Source of the DNA: Bacteroidia bacterium
Lineage (GTDB): Bacteria > Bacteroidota > Bacteroidia > Cytophagales > Cyclobacteriaceae
Length of the DNA: 7,303 nt
Assembly: GCA_012031955.1 (NCBI GenBank)
Contig: JAAURZ010000109.1
Span: 1 to 7,303 of the forward strand
Reading direction: 5' to 3'
A program made the position numbers and the translations under genes. The notes beneath the pieces are model-generated. The model saw nothing but the letters and a program-made list of their open reading frames with translations, was not told the origin of the DNA and made no database searches. This document shows, piece by piece, positions 1-6,606 of this stretch (the first letter of the stretch is position 1; every line of letters begins with the position of its first letter).

Positions 1-582
1 CAGATCGGTCCGCTTGCGCTGCGCTACAGCACAAACGAGATCACCTATTTAAGCGCGCTGATCAACCCGATGGAAAGAGAAAAAACAGTGGCCGCATTGG
101 AAGCTATTTGGAAAAAGCTCGATCCGGTTCATCCTTTTGAATGGACGATGATGGACGATCAGATCGACATGGCGTACGAGGACGCCGGTTTCACCGACAT
201 CCTCACTATCGTCGGTTACATCGCGTTCCTTGCCATTTCCATCGCCTGTCTTGGTATGTTGGGCATGGCCATGTATGCCACGCAGACCCGCATCAAGGAA
301 ATAGGGGTACGCAAAGTGCTCGGCGCCGATGTGCGACAAATTGTTCTGTTGCTGAGCCGCTCCTTTCTGTGGCTCATCGGCATAGCCATTGTTGTGTCGG
401 TACCGCTAAGCGTGTGGCTTGGCCAGCAGTTCCTCAGCTTGTATGCCTACAAGATCAACATTTCGCCGTTACTCGTCTTGTCGGGTATCGGTATTGTGGT
501 GGTGCTCGGGTTGCTTACAATCTGTTCGCAAACAATCAAGGCCGCGATAACCAACCCGGTACGCAGCCTTCGGTATGAATAA
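1..582 (+). CDS. ABC transporter permease, FtsX/MacB type, C-terminal fragment
   Basis: The frame is open from the first base of the window to a TAA at 580-582, giving about 193 residues, so the start lies off the left edge. The fragment carries the end of a periplasmic domain (residues ~1-65) and then a terminal FtsX domain with three predicted membrane helices (about residues 67-93, 121-141 and 154-175). Between the first two is the typical cytoplasmic coupling segment KEIGVRKVLGA. The protein ends in NPVRSLRYE, a usual C-terminus for the ~800-residue Bacteroidota permeases annotated as 'ABC transporter permease'. These are inner-membrane proteins thought to act with a LolD/MacB-like ATPase; the substrate cannot be read from the sequence. 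It resembles the C-terminal ends of the permeases further right, so it is probably one member of a paralogous array. No frame break is visible here. Confidence 0.9.
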   Translation, partial: QIGPLALRYSTNEITYLSALINPMEREKTVAALEAIWKKLDPVHPFEWTMMDDQIDMAYEDAGFTDILTIVGYIAFLAISIACLGMLGMAMYATQTRIKEIGVRKVLGADVRQIVLLLSRSFLWLIGIAIVVSVPLSVWLGQQFLSLYAYKINISPLLVLSGIGIVVVLGLLTICSQTIKAAITNPVRSLRYE

Positions 583-688
583 TAGATTGAGCGGCCGGCG
601 CCTTGTTAATCTGTTGTTAAATAATCGTACTCCGGATTGATTCTTGCTTTGTAAATGTAGCCTTGTGTGTGCAAATCCTCGTAATTAA

Positions 689-708
689 TGCATATTTTAG
701 GCATTGAC
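689..708 (+). promoter_or_regulatory. Candidate promoter or regulatory box upstream of serine acetyltransferase
   Basis: The intergenic stretch 583-746 contains TGCATATTTTAGGCATTGAC at 689-708, about 40 bases before the acetyltransferase start. Nearly the same string, with one extra A and one A-to-G change, lies directly upstream of the second GNAT gene at 3534-3554. The TATTTTAG core loosely resembles the Bacteroidota -7 element TAnnTTTG, but no TTG is found at the expected -33 position. A different candidate, TAGCCTTG at 658-665 with TTG at 637-639 (18-bp spacing), fits the two-part consensus better. Either could be the promoter. I see no convincing terminator for the preceding permease in this region. 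Confidence 0.3.
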
Positions 709-746
709 GTGTGAACCTATCCAGCAAAAATTCAATTTAAAGGAGT

Positions 747-1585
747 ATGGACAAGACCTTCCTCAACAAACTCTACCTGGCCCACCAGGAGTGTCCGCGT
801 TGCCCGTCGCCGGCGGCTGTTTCGCAATTCTTCACCGAACTCCTGGGCACCATGTTCCCGGACTTCTCCAAGATGTCATTCAACTCGCCCCGCGAATTTG
901 AACTTCACATTGAAAAACTCAGGCTCCAACTCGACCAGTTACTATTCAAAAACAGCATCGACGAGGAGCCTGTAAGTACTGGTGTGGCCGACCGCTTCTT
1001 TGAGGCCTTGCCAGAACTACACCAGAAGCTCATACAAGACGTGGAGGCCATGTATGAAGGCGATCCCGCGGCGAAGAGCGAAAGTGAAGTGATCCGCACA
1101 TATCCCGGGTTCTATGCGATTGCTGCATACCGCGTGGCCCATGCGCTGCATACGTTCGGCGTTTCCGGTATACCCCGCATCATCACTGAGCATGCGCACG
1201 GAAGAACAGGCGTAGACATACACCCCAACGCCCGTATCGGCGACTACTTCTGCATCGATCATGCCACGGGCATCGTTATCGGCGAAACCTGCGTGATCGG
1301 CAATCACGTAAAAATCTATCAGGGTGTTACGCTCGGTGCGCTCAGTGTCAATAAGGAAGACGCCGAGAAGAAGAGACACCCAACCATTGAAGACCACGTA
1401 GTCATTTATGCTGGCGCTACAATCCTCGGCGGCGAGACTGTCGTGGGGCATCACAGCACCATTGGCGGCAATGTGTGGCTAACTCGCAGTATACCTCCTC
1501 ATTCAAAAATTTATTACCAGGCCAAAATGTACAATGGCCAGACCGAAGAAACCGACCTCGTGTTTTTCGGGTCGACGAAAAGTAA
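747..1585 (+). CDS. Serine O-acetyltransferase (EpsC/CysE type)
   Basis: The enzyme transfers an acetyl group from acetyl-CoA to L-serine to make O-acetylserine, the carbon acceptor for cysteine synthesis in the cytoplasm. Residues ~1-145 form the helical N-terminal region (with ESEVIRTYPGFYAIAAYRVAHAL-like features at 112-134), followed by a left-handed beta-helix of hexapeptide repeats from ~153 to 255. Visible active-site motifs are DIHPNARIG (157-165), the catalytic Asp-His pair in IDHATGIVIGET (170-181), and RHPTI (210-214). The ATG at 747 gives a normal N-terminus. An AGGAG sits only one base before it, too close to act as a good Shine-Dalgarno. As written, the frame does not stop but continues in frame into cysM. 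Adding one T to the T run at 1563-1567 would end the protein at TAA 1583-1585 with RVDEK, giving about 279 residues, a usual family length. I annotate that end, but a true fusion cannot be excluded. Confidence 0.85.
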
Positions 1586-1607
1586 CGGACGCCACACCTC
1601 ACATCGA

Positions 1608-2485
1608 ATGAAACTCTTTGAATTGATTGGAAACACACCCCTGGTGGAGTTGCAGCACATACCCACCAACAAGCGCGTGAAGATTTTTGGCAAACTGGAA
1701 GGCAACAATCCGGGCGGAAGCGTGAAAGACCGCGCCGCCTATGGAATGATTACCGGCGCACTCGCACGCGGCGAAGTAAAAAGCGGCGACACCCTCATTG
1801 AGGCGACAAGCGGAAACACCGGCATCGCCCTTGCCATGATCGCACAGATAATGGGCTTGAAAATGATACTCGTGATGCCCGACAACTCCACCCGCGAACG
1901 TGTACTCGCCATGGAAGCCTACGGCGCCGAAGTGATGCTGACGCCCGCCGAGCGCACCATAGAGTATTCACGTGAACTGGCGGAGCGCCTGGCCGCCGAA
2001 AAAGGGTATCACATTCTCAACCAGTTGCCAATGCGGACAACTACGGCATGCACTACAAGACAACCGGCCCCGAGATATGGCGCGACACCAACGGCACCAT
2101 TACACACTTTGTGTCGGCTATGGGCACTACTGGCACTATCATGGGCGTATCCAGGTTCTTGAAAGAGCAATCACCGTCAGTGCAGATCGTCGGCACACAA
2201 CCCACTGACGGTTCCTCCATTCCCGGCATCAGACGCTGGTCGCCGGCATTCCTTCCCAAAATCTTCGAGCGCGAGCGCGTGGATAGGATCATCGACGTGA
2301 GCGAAGCCGATGCGCGCCTTTTCACGAAACGCCTGGCGCGCGAAGAGGGCATACTCGCCGGCATGAGCAGTGGCGGTGCGCTGCGTGCCGCCTTGCAGCT
2401 TGCCGACACGCTAACCACCGGCGTGATCGTATTTATCGTCTGCGACCGCGGTGACCGCTATCTTAGCTCCGATCTTTTTTCCTGA
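1608..2485 (+). CDS. cysM: Cysteine synthase B (O-acetylserine sulfhydrylase CysM), frameshifted as given
   Basis: This PLP enzyme converts O-acetylserine plus a sulfur donor to cysteine; CysM-type enzymes of E. coli also accept thiosulfate. The ATG at 1608 begins MKLFELIGNTPLVELQ, the standard start. The PLP lysine is K40 in GGSVKDR, the substrate/cofactor loop TSGNTG is at 67-72, and the phosphate-binding loop reads GTTGTI in SAMGTTGTIMGVSRF. EGNNPGGSVKDRA, SSIPGIRRW and CDRGDRYLS point to CysM rather than CysK. The frame breaks at ~2025-2026: CAGTTGCC should read CAG TTT GCC, which restores LNQFANADNYGMHYKTTGPEIW and joins both halves. One T is therefore missing, most likely a sequencing error. 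The corrected protein is about 292 residues, close to the family length, and ends at TGA 2483-2485. As written, the first part instead runs on to a stop at 2162. It follows the acetyltransferase by about 22 bp or less, so the two genes form a pathway operon. Confidence 0.88.
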
Positions 2486-2487
2486 AA

Positions 2488-2518
2488 CTAAAATAGTTGA
2501 CAAAATCAACTATTTTAG
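2488..2518. promoter_or_regulatory. Perfect 13-bp inverted repeat, candidate MarR operator (site 1)
   Basis: CTAAAATAGTTGA at 2488-2500 is followed by CAAAA and then its exact reverse complement TCAACTATTTTAG at 2506-2518. The repeat starts three bases after the cysM stop codon and lies 35 bases before the start of the MarR-family gene. MarR dimers typically bind palindromes of this size that overlap their own promoter. The right arm contains TATTTTAG, which may be part of the -7 element. Binding by the adjacent regulator is inference from position and symmetry. A terminator is less likely because the stem is AT-rich and no T tract follows it. Confidence 0.7.
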
Positions 2519-2525
2519 CGTACTT

Positions 2526-2550
2526 GATGTCGACGAAATCAATCGACATC
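2526..2550. promoter_or_regulatory. Second inverted repeat, degenerate operator copy (site 2)
   Basis: GATGTCGA at 2526-2533 and TCGACATC at 2543-2550 are exact reverse complements separated by 9 bases, ending two bases before the MarR start codon. The stretch TCGACGAAATCAA at 2530-2542 matches the core of site 1, TTGACAAAATCAA at 2497-2509, at 11 of 13 positions. The two cores are offset by 33 bp, close to three helical turns, which would place two bound dimers on nearly the same face. In RNA the same repeat could form a hairpin just in front of the start codon. Function is inferred. Confidence 0.5.
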
Positions 2551-2552
2551 CC

Positions 2553-2998
2553 ATGGCGTCTATTGTAGACGAGCTCCGCGACTTCAACCGCTTTTATACC
2601 GGTGTAATAGGTTTGCTTGACCGGCACATCCTCGACAGCCGGTTTTCTCTGCCCGAAGCGCGCATCATGTATGAGCTGCATCACCACGGGCCCTGCAAGG
2701 CCAGCGACATCGCTGCCGCCACCGGAATGGACCGCGGCTACCTGAGCCGCACACTGGACCGGTTGATAAAGCTTAAAATCGTGCGACGCGCGCAATCGAA
2801 AGAAGACGGCCGGGCGTCGCTACTCACGCTGAGCGCTGGCGGCTCCCGGCAATTTCTTGAACTGAACGATGCGTCGGAAGAGCAGGTCAAGGCACTGTTG
2901 GCACCGCTTCGCGCGAAGACAAAGAGCAGCTTCGAAACGCTGTGCAACAATTGAGGCAGATACTTGAAAAAGCAAGACATCAAAGTACATCAGCATGA
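2553..2998 (+). CDS. MarR-family winged helix-turn-helix transcriptional regulator, frameshifted as given
   Basis: A DNA-binding dimeric repressor or activator of the MarR family. From the ATG at 2553 the protein begins MASIVDELRDFNRFYTGVIG, the usual N-terminus of regulators found joined to GNAT domains. The winged helix spans about residues 32-92: the HTH includes ASDIAAATGMDRGYLSRTL, with the recognition helix near 60-73 and the wing at SKEDGRASLLTLS. As written, the frame ends at TGA 2952-2954 with an atypical tail. Around 2910-2915 (CGCGCG) the family-typical reading moves to another frame and gives EDKEQLRNAVQQLRQILEK, ending at TGA 2996-2998. One missing base or a duplicated GC explains this. 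The corrected length is about 148 residues. The stop overlaps the next gene's start as ATGA, implying translational coupling. An upstream in-frame GTG at 2451 is unlikely as the start because it lies inside cysM and would put both operators inside the coding region. Autoregulation through the inverted repeats is likely. The ligand is unknown. Confidence 0.82.
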
Positions 2999-3496
2999 AT
3001 CCCGCCGTTTCCCTGAACGAAATAAAAATCCGCACCAACCTTGAGCCAGGCGACCTGGGTGAAGCAGTGCAGCTTCATGGAAGTATGTATGCACGCGAAT
3101 ATGGATACGGCCTCATGTTCGAAGCGTACGTCGCGGAGGGCCTGGCGGAATTCGCGCGCCAATACCAGGGGGGAAAGGGTTATGCCTGGGTATGCGAACA
3201 TGGCGGAAGGATGATCGCCTTCCTGGTGATGATGGATCGCGGCGAAAGCGCGCAGCTTCGCTACTTCCTCGTACTTCCGGTAATACCGTGGCATCGGCCT
3301 TGGCAAATACCTGATGGACGCGTACATGAATGCGCTTCGCGCACACGGCTATCGCAGCTGCTACCTGCTTACCACCCACGAGCAGGAATCAGCCGCCTAC
3401 CTTTATCGAAAGCATGGATTCAAACTGGTGGAGGAGCATGACTCGGACCTGTTCGGCAAACCACTCAAAGAACAGCGCTATGAATTGAGCGCGTAA
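2995..3496 (+). CDS. GNAT-family N-acetyltransferase coupled to MarR, frameshifted as given
   Basis: GNAT enzymes transfer acetyl from acetyl-CoA to an amine; the acceptor is unknown here. The ATG at 2995 overlaps the MarR stop. The N-terminal part (about residues 12-65) contains EPGDLGEAVQLHGSMYAREYG and LMFEAYVAEGLAEF, which resemble the acetyltransferase half of MarR-GNAT fusion proteins. The frame breaks at 3281: removing one T from CCGGTAATACCG gives LPEYRGIGLGKYLMDAY, restoring the acetyl-CoA-binding motif A (RGIGLGK, residues ~98-104). The C-terminal part carries ESAAYLYRKHGFKLVEE, the usual last strand/helix signature, and ends at TAA 3494-3496. The corrected protein is about 166 residues. 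As written, the first part reads on out of frame to 3441. The insertion is most likely a sequence error. The regulator and enzyme probably form one functional unit, split here into two overlapping genes. Confidence 0.82.
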
Positions 3497-3511
3497 AATT
3501 TTCCGGACCCG

Positions 3512-3534
3512 ACGCAAGAGGCGATGCCTCGCGT
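3512..3534 (+). terminator. Weak GC-rich hairpin, possible terminator of the marR-GNAT unit
   Basis: ACGC, a two-base AA bulge, GAGGC, the loop GAT, then GCCTC and GCGT form a 9-bp bulged stem 15 bases after the GNAT stop. The following bases GCATATATTT are AT-rich but do not make a proper T tract. It could end the upstream transcript or simply lie in the leader of the next gene. Confidence 0.25.
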
Positions 3535-3554
3535 GCATATATTTAGGCGTTGAC
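3534..3554 (+). promoter_or_regulatory. Candidate promoter or regulatory box upstream of second GNAT gene
   Basis: TGCATATATTTAGGCG followed by TTGAC lies 6 bases before the ATG at 3561 and matches the box at 689-708 almost base for base (one inserted A, one A-to-G change). TATATTTA differs by one base from the Bacteroidota -7 consensus TAnnTTTG. If it is a -7 element the leader would be very short. No TTG is seen at the expected -33 spacing. Confidence 0.3.
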
Positions 3555-3560
3555 TCGAAT

Positions 3561-4019
3561 ATGCATTCACTCAGGCGCACCGGCATCCAAGACCCCGACT
3601 TTCTTCAACTTGTCGGCCTCCTCGACCAGGATTTGTTGGATCGCTACCAGGAATTGCAGGCTTTTTTCACGCCCTTCAACAAACTCTCCGAAGGCTTTGT
3701 AGTACTGGTCTATGTGAACAGTGTAGCCGTCGCCTGCGGGTGCTTGCGCCCTATGAAAGAATGGCCGCTGACCGGGGAGATCAAGCGGATGTACACGCGC
3801 CCCGCTATGCGCGGCCGGGGCTTTGCTGCCGCTGTTGTGCGTGAGCTCGAGCAATGGGCCGCGGAAGCAGGCCTGGAGCGGATTGTGCTTGAAACCGGCG
3901 ACCGGCAACCGGAAGCCATTCACGTGTACCGGAAGCTGGGGTACGCGCAGATTGAAAATTACGGTCCCTACAAGGAAAGTCCCTACAGCTTTTGTATGGC
4001 AAAGAACCTGCGGCCCTAG
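3561..4019 (+). CDS. GNAT-family N-acetyltransferase
   Basis: This intact 152-residue single-domain protein has the GNAT fold, for acetyl transfer from acetyl-CoA to an unidentified amine. The core lies at about residues 46-150: strand FVVLVYVNSVAVACGCLRP, then EIKRMYTRPAMRGRGFAAAVV with motif A RGRGFA at 84-89 and its helix, then LERIVLETGDRQPEAIHVYRKLGYAQIENYGPY, the motif B region with the conserved Tyr in VYRKLGY. It resembles small stand-alone GNATs often annotated simply as 'GNAT family N-acetyltransferase'. The ATG at 3561 is the first in-frame start after the upstream box and gives a normal-length N-terminus. It is only distantly similar to the GNAT encoded just upstream, which has a different N-terminal half, so the pair is not an obvious recent duplication. 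No frame break is present. Confidence 0.88.
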   Translation: MHSLRRTGIQDPDFLQLVGLLDQDLLDRYQELQAFFTPFNKLSEGFVVLVYVNSVAVACGCLRPMKEWPLTGEIKRMYTRPAMRGRGFAAAVVRELEQWAAEAGLERIVLETGDRQPEAIHVYRKLGYAQIENYGPYKESPYSFCMAKNLRP

Positions 4020-4049
4020 TTCACTACAACTATTTCACCGTTCACTACA
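4019..4049 (+). repeat. Short direct repeat, 10 bp spaced 21 bp
   Basis: GTTCACTACA occurs at 4019-4028 and again at 4040-4049, starting at the last base of the GNAT stop codon. The 21-bp spacing equals two helical turns, which would suit a direct-repeat binding site in the leader of the following permease gene. It may also be chance. The rest of 4050-4135 shows no clear promoter or terminator. Confidence 0.25.
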
Positions 4050-4135
4050 TCATAAGCGCAGGTCGGTTTTCCCGGTTTGGGCATGTGCCCGCCGCGCGCG
4101 ATCTTGTAAAAGTCCTACAAACCATCCCCACGGCT

Positions 4136-6584
4136 ATGCTGCAAAACTATTTCAAAATTGCTTTTCGATCACTGTGGAGAAGCAAAGTACACGCGACCAT
4201 CAACATACTTGGCCTTGGCCTCGGCATTGCGTGCTGCCTGCTAATCGTGTTGTTCGTTCGCGACGAATGGACCTTCGATAAATTTCATAGTCACGCCCGG
4301 CAGATTTACCGCGCTTATGTGAAAGAGGACTATGGAGAGAACGAAAAGTTTTTCAACACGGTCACGCCCTTTCCGCTCGGACCGGTGCTCGACGACAACT
4401 TTGAGGAAATCATCCACCAGGTGCGCATCAACAACATAGGACCCTTGGTGCGCGTCGGCAACGAGCAGTACACGGAAAACGTAACAATCGGCGGACAGGA
4501 TTTCTTCGAAGTATTTGACTTCGACGTAACAAACGGCGAGGAGCACAACCTGCTGCACAGCCTCGACGACCTCGTGATAACAGCGGCAACGGCCAAAAAA
4601 TACTTTGGCGACGACAACCCTGTGGGTAAGGTAATATCGATGCAGCTTGGCGAAAACTTCGAAGACTTCGTGGTGAAAGCCGTGGTGCAAGACCCGCCGA
4701 TAAACTCCAGCATCCAATTCGCCTTGCTCATATCCGACCTTAACTACCCCAGGTTGTACAATGAGCGGGTGCTCACGTCAGGATGGTTCAACATTAATCC
4801 GGAAACGTATGTGATGCTGTCCGAAGGCACCGACGTAACTGCCCTGCACGAAAAATTCCCCGCGCTGTTCAAGTCCGTCCTGGGCGAGGATCGCTTCAAG
4901 GAGAGTAACTATTACGTAGGGCTGCAGCCACTTACAGACATCCACCTGAACACCGATTTCCCGGTGGGCAATGCACCCGTGAGCAACCCACGCTACTCGT
5001 ACATCCTCGCCGCCATCGCGCTGCTCATCCTGTTCGTGGCCTGTATCAATTTCGTCACACTGTCGGTGGGTCGTTCGCTCAGGCGTGCGCGCGAGGTGGG
5101 CATACGCAAAGCTGTGGGCGCCGTGCGGCAGCAGTTGATTACCCAGTTCATCGGCGAAGCGTTGCTCGTAACGTGCATCTCGCTCACGTTGGGCGTGCTG
5201 CTGGCCATTGTTTCTCTGCCATTGTTTAACGACCTCTCGGGCAAAGCCTTGTCGCTGAAGCCAGACAGCTTCATGCTCACGATAGGGCTTGCGTTGGTGC
5301 TCATTATTGGTGTTTTTGCCGGCAGCTACCCGGCGCTGGTACTCTCAGGTTTCAGACCCATTGCCGTGTTGAAAGGAAAGTAAGCGCAGGCAGCAGCAGG
5401 CAGCACGTGCGGCAAGTGCTTGTCGGTGTACAGTTGGTGCTCGCCATTTTTCTCATATCAAGTACTATGCTGATGCAAAGACAACTAAACTTTTTGCAAA
5501 ATAAGGACCTGGGCTTCAGCAAGGAACAGTTGGCCGTGGTTCAGCTCAACACGCCGCGGGGTCGCATGCCCGAACGCATTGTGGCTGGCTTCGGGAAGTC
5601 AACTCAATTCAAGAGTGCGCTTGCGCAGGTCCCCGACATCGCCGGTGTTTGCGCCAGTTCTCACGACTTCGGTAACGGCGCGTGGACGCAAATCGGGTAT
5701 ACCGATGACCAGGGCACGTACCGAAACTTTAACCTCAACATCGTCGACGCCGATTACATTGCTGTATTGCGCATGCAACTGGCGGCAGGCAGAAATTTCA
5801 ACGCCGACAACCCTTCCGACATGCGGCGCTCAATCATCGTGAACGAGGCCTTCATGCGCGAAATGGGTTGGGATGACGCGCTTGGAAAACGCTTGCCGGG
5901 CAAGGCCTTCAGCGACCACGAGATCATTGGCGTGATCAAAGACTTCAACTACGCCTCGCTTTACACCCGCGTGGAACCCCTCGTGATGGCGATGGACCCG
6001 GCGTTACCATTGAGCGGAACTGAAAACATTATGATCAACAACTCACCTGTGCCGAAGCTGCTTATACGCATCAAACCTGGTAACATGAACCACACAATTG
6101 AAGAAATACACCAGGTGTGGGATAAAATAACCGGGGGAGAGGAGTTTGCTTTCACATTTGCCGATCAGGCCATGGCTGCTCAATATCGAAACGACCAGAA
6201 CCTGGGTAAGATCGTGAGCCTGGCTACAATGCTGGCCATCATAATCGGCAGCCTCGGACTCTACGGCCTTGCTTCGCTTGCCATGCAAACCGCGTAAAGG
6301 AAATCAGCATTAGAAAAGTACTGGGTGCCACGCAAAAGTCGCTGCTCATACTTTTATCCAAAGACTATGTGTACCTTGTACTTGTCACGCTGGTTATATC
6401 TGTGCCGCTAACGTGGTGGATGATGGACAACTGGTTGTCCGGCTTTGAGTACCGGATCAGCATAGGGTGGGATGTCTTTGTATTTGCCGGGGCGCTGTCG
6501 CTGCTCATAGCCCTGCTAACCGTCAGCTACCAGGCCATACGCACCGCATGGACCCAGCCGGCAGATACGCTGAAGTACGAATAA
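4136..6584 (+). CDS. ABC transporter permease, double FtsX/MacB_PCD type, two frameshifts as given
   Basis: An inner-membrane permease of the ~800-residue Bacteroidota class. The ATG at 4136 begins MLQNYFKIAFRSLWRSKVHA, the standard start; an upstream in-frame ATG at 3992 overlaps the GNAT gene and is not credible. Domain order in corrected form: membrane helix 1 (~20-42), periplasmic MacB_PCD-like domain (~45-280), FtsX domain 1 with three helices (~287-415) and the coupling segment REVGIRKAVGA (~318-328), then a further helix (~428-446), a second periplasmic domain (~447-685), and FtsX domain 2 (~690-816) with KEISIRKVLGA, ending in TLKYE. The first break is at 5380-5381: one missing base turns AAG-GTA-AGC into a TAA stop. 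The second is at 6287-6289: one A is missing from CAAAACCGC, which otherwise reads MQNRVKEISIRK. Corrected length is ~816 residues. The domains are otherwise well preserved, so errors are more likely than decay. Substrate and partner ATPase are unknown. Confidence 0.9.
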
Positions 6585-6606
6585 AAATCTTTACGACAAC
6601 ACGGCT

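Noticed and set aside
584..620. A terminator after the first permease, and the TTGTTAA direct repeat (603-609 and 614-620)
   Set aside because: The GC-rich GCGGCCGGCGCC stretch folds only into very short stems without a T tract, and a 7-bp repeat in AT-rich DNA is not significant.
740..746. AGGAG before the acetyltransferase start as a ribosome binding site
   Set aside because: It ends only one base before the ATG, too close for normal Shine-Dalgarno function, and the other genes lack such sequences.
1017..1454. Antisense open frames across the acetyltransferase, cysM and permeases
   Set aside because: They are shadows of the strongly supported + strand genes and show no recognisable protein features.
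2488..2518. The perfect inverted repeat as a cysM terminator
   Set aside because: The stem is AT-rich, no T tract follows, and a near copy of its core lies downstream before a regulator gene, so an operator fits better.
2451..2552. An upstream in-frame GTG start for the MarR gene at 2451
   Set aside because: It would add about 34 residues with no family similarity, overlap the end of cysM, and place both inverted repeats inside the coding sequence. The ATG at 2553 gives the typical N-terminus.
3992..4135. An N-terminal extension of the permease starting at 3992
   Set aside because: It overlaps the end of the GNAT gene, and the added residues have no resemblance to the family. The standard start is MLQNYF at 4136.
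5380..6290. Programmed ribosomal frameshifting in the permease
   Set aside because: No slippery heptamer with a downstream structure is evident, the breaks differ in sequence, and similar single-base breaks occur in unrelated neighbours.
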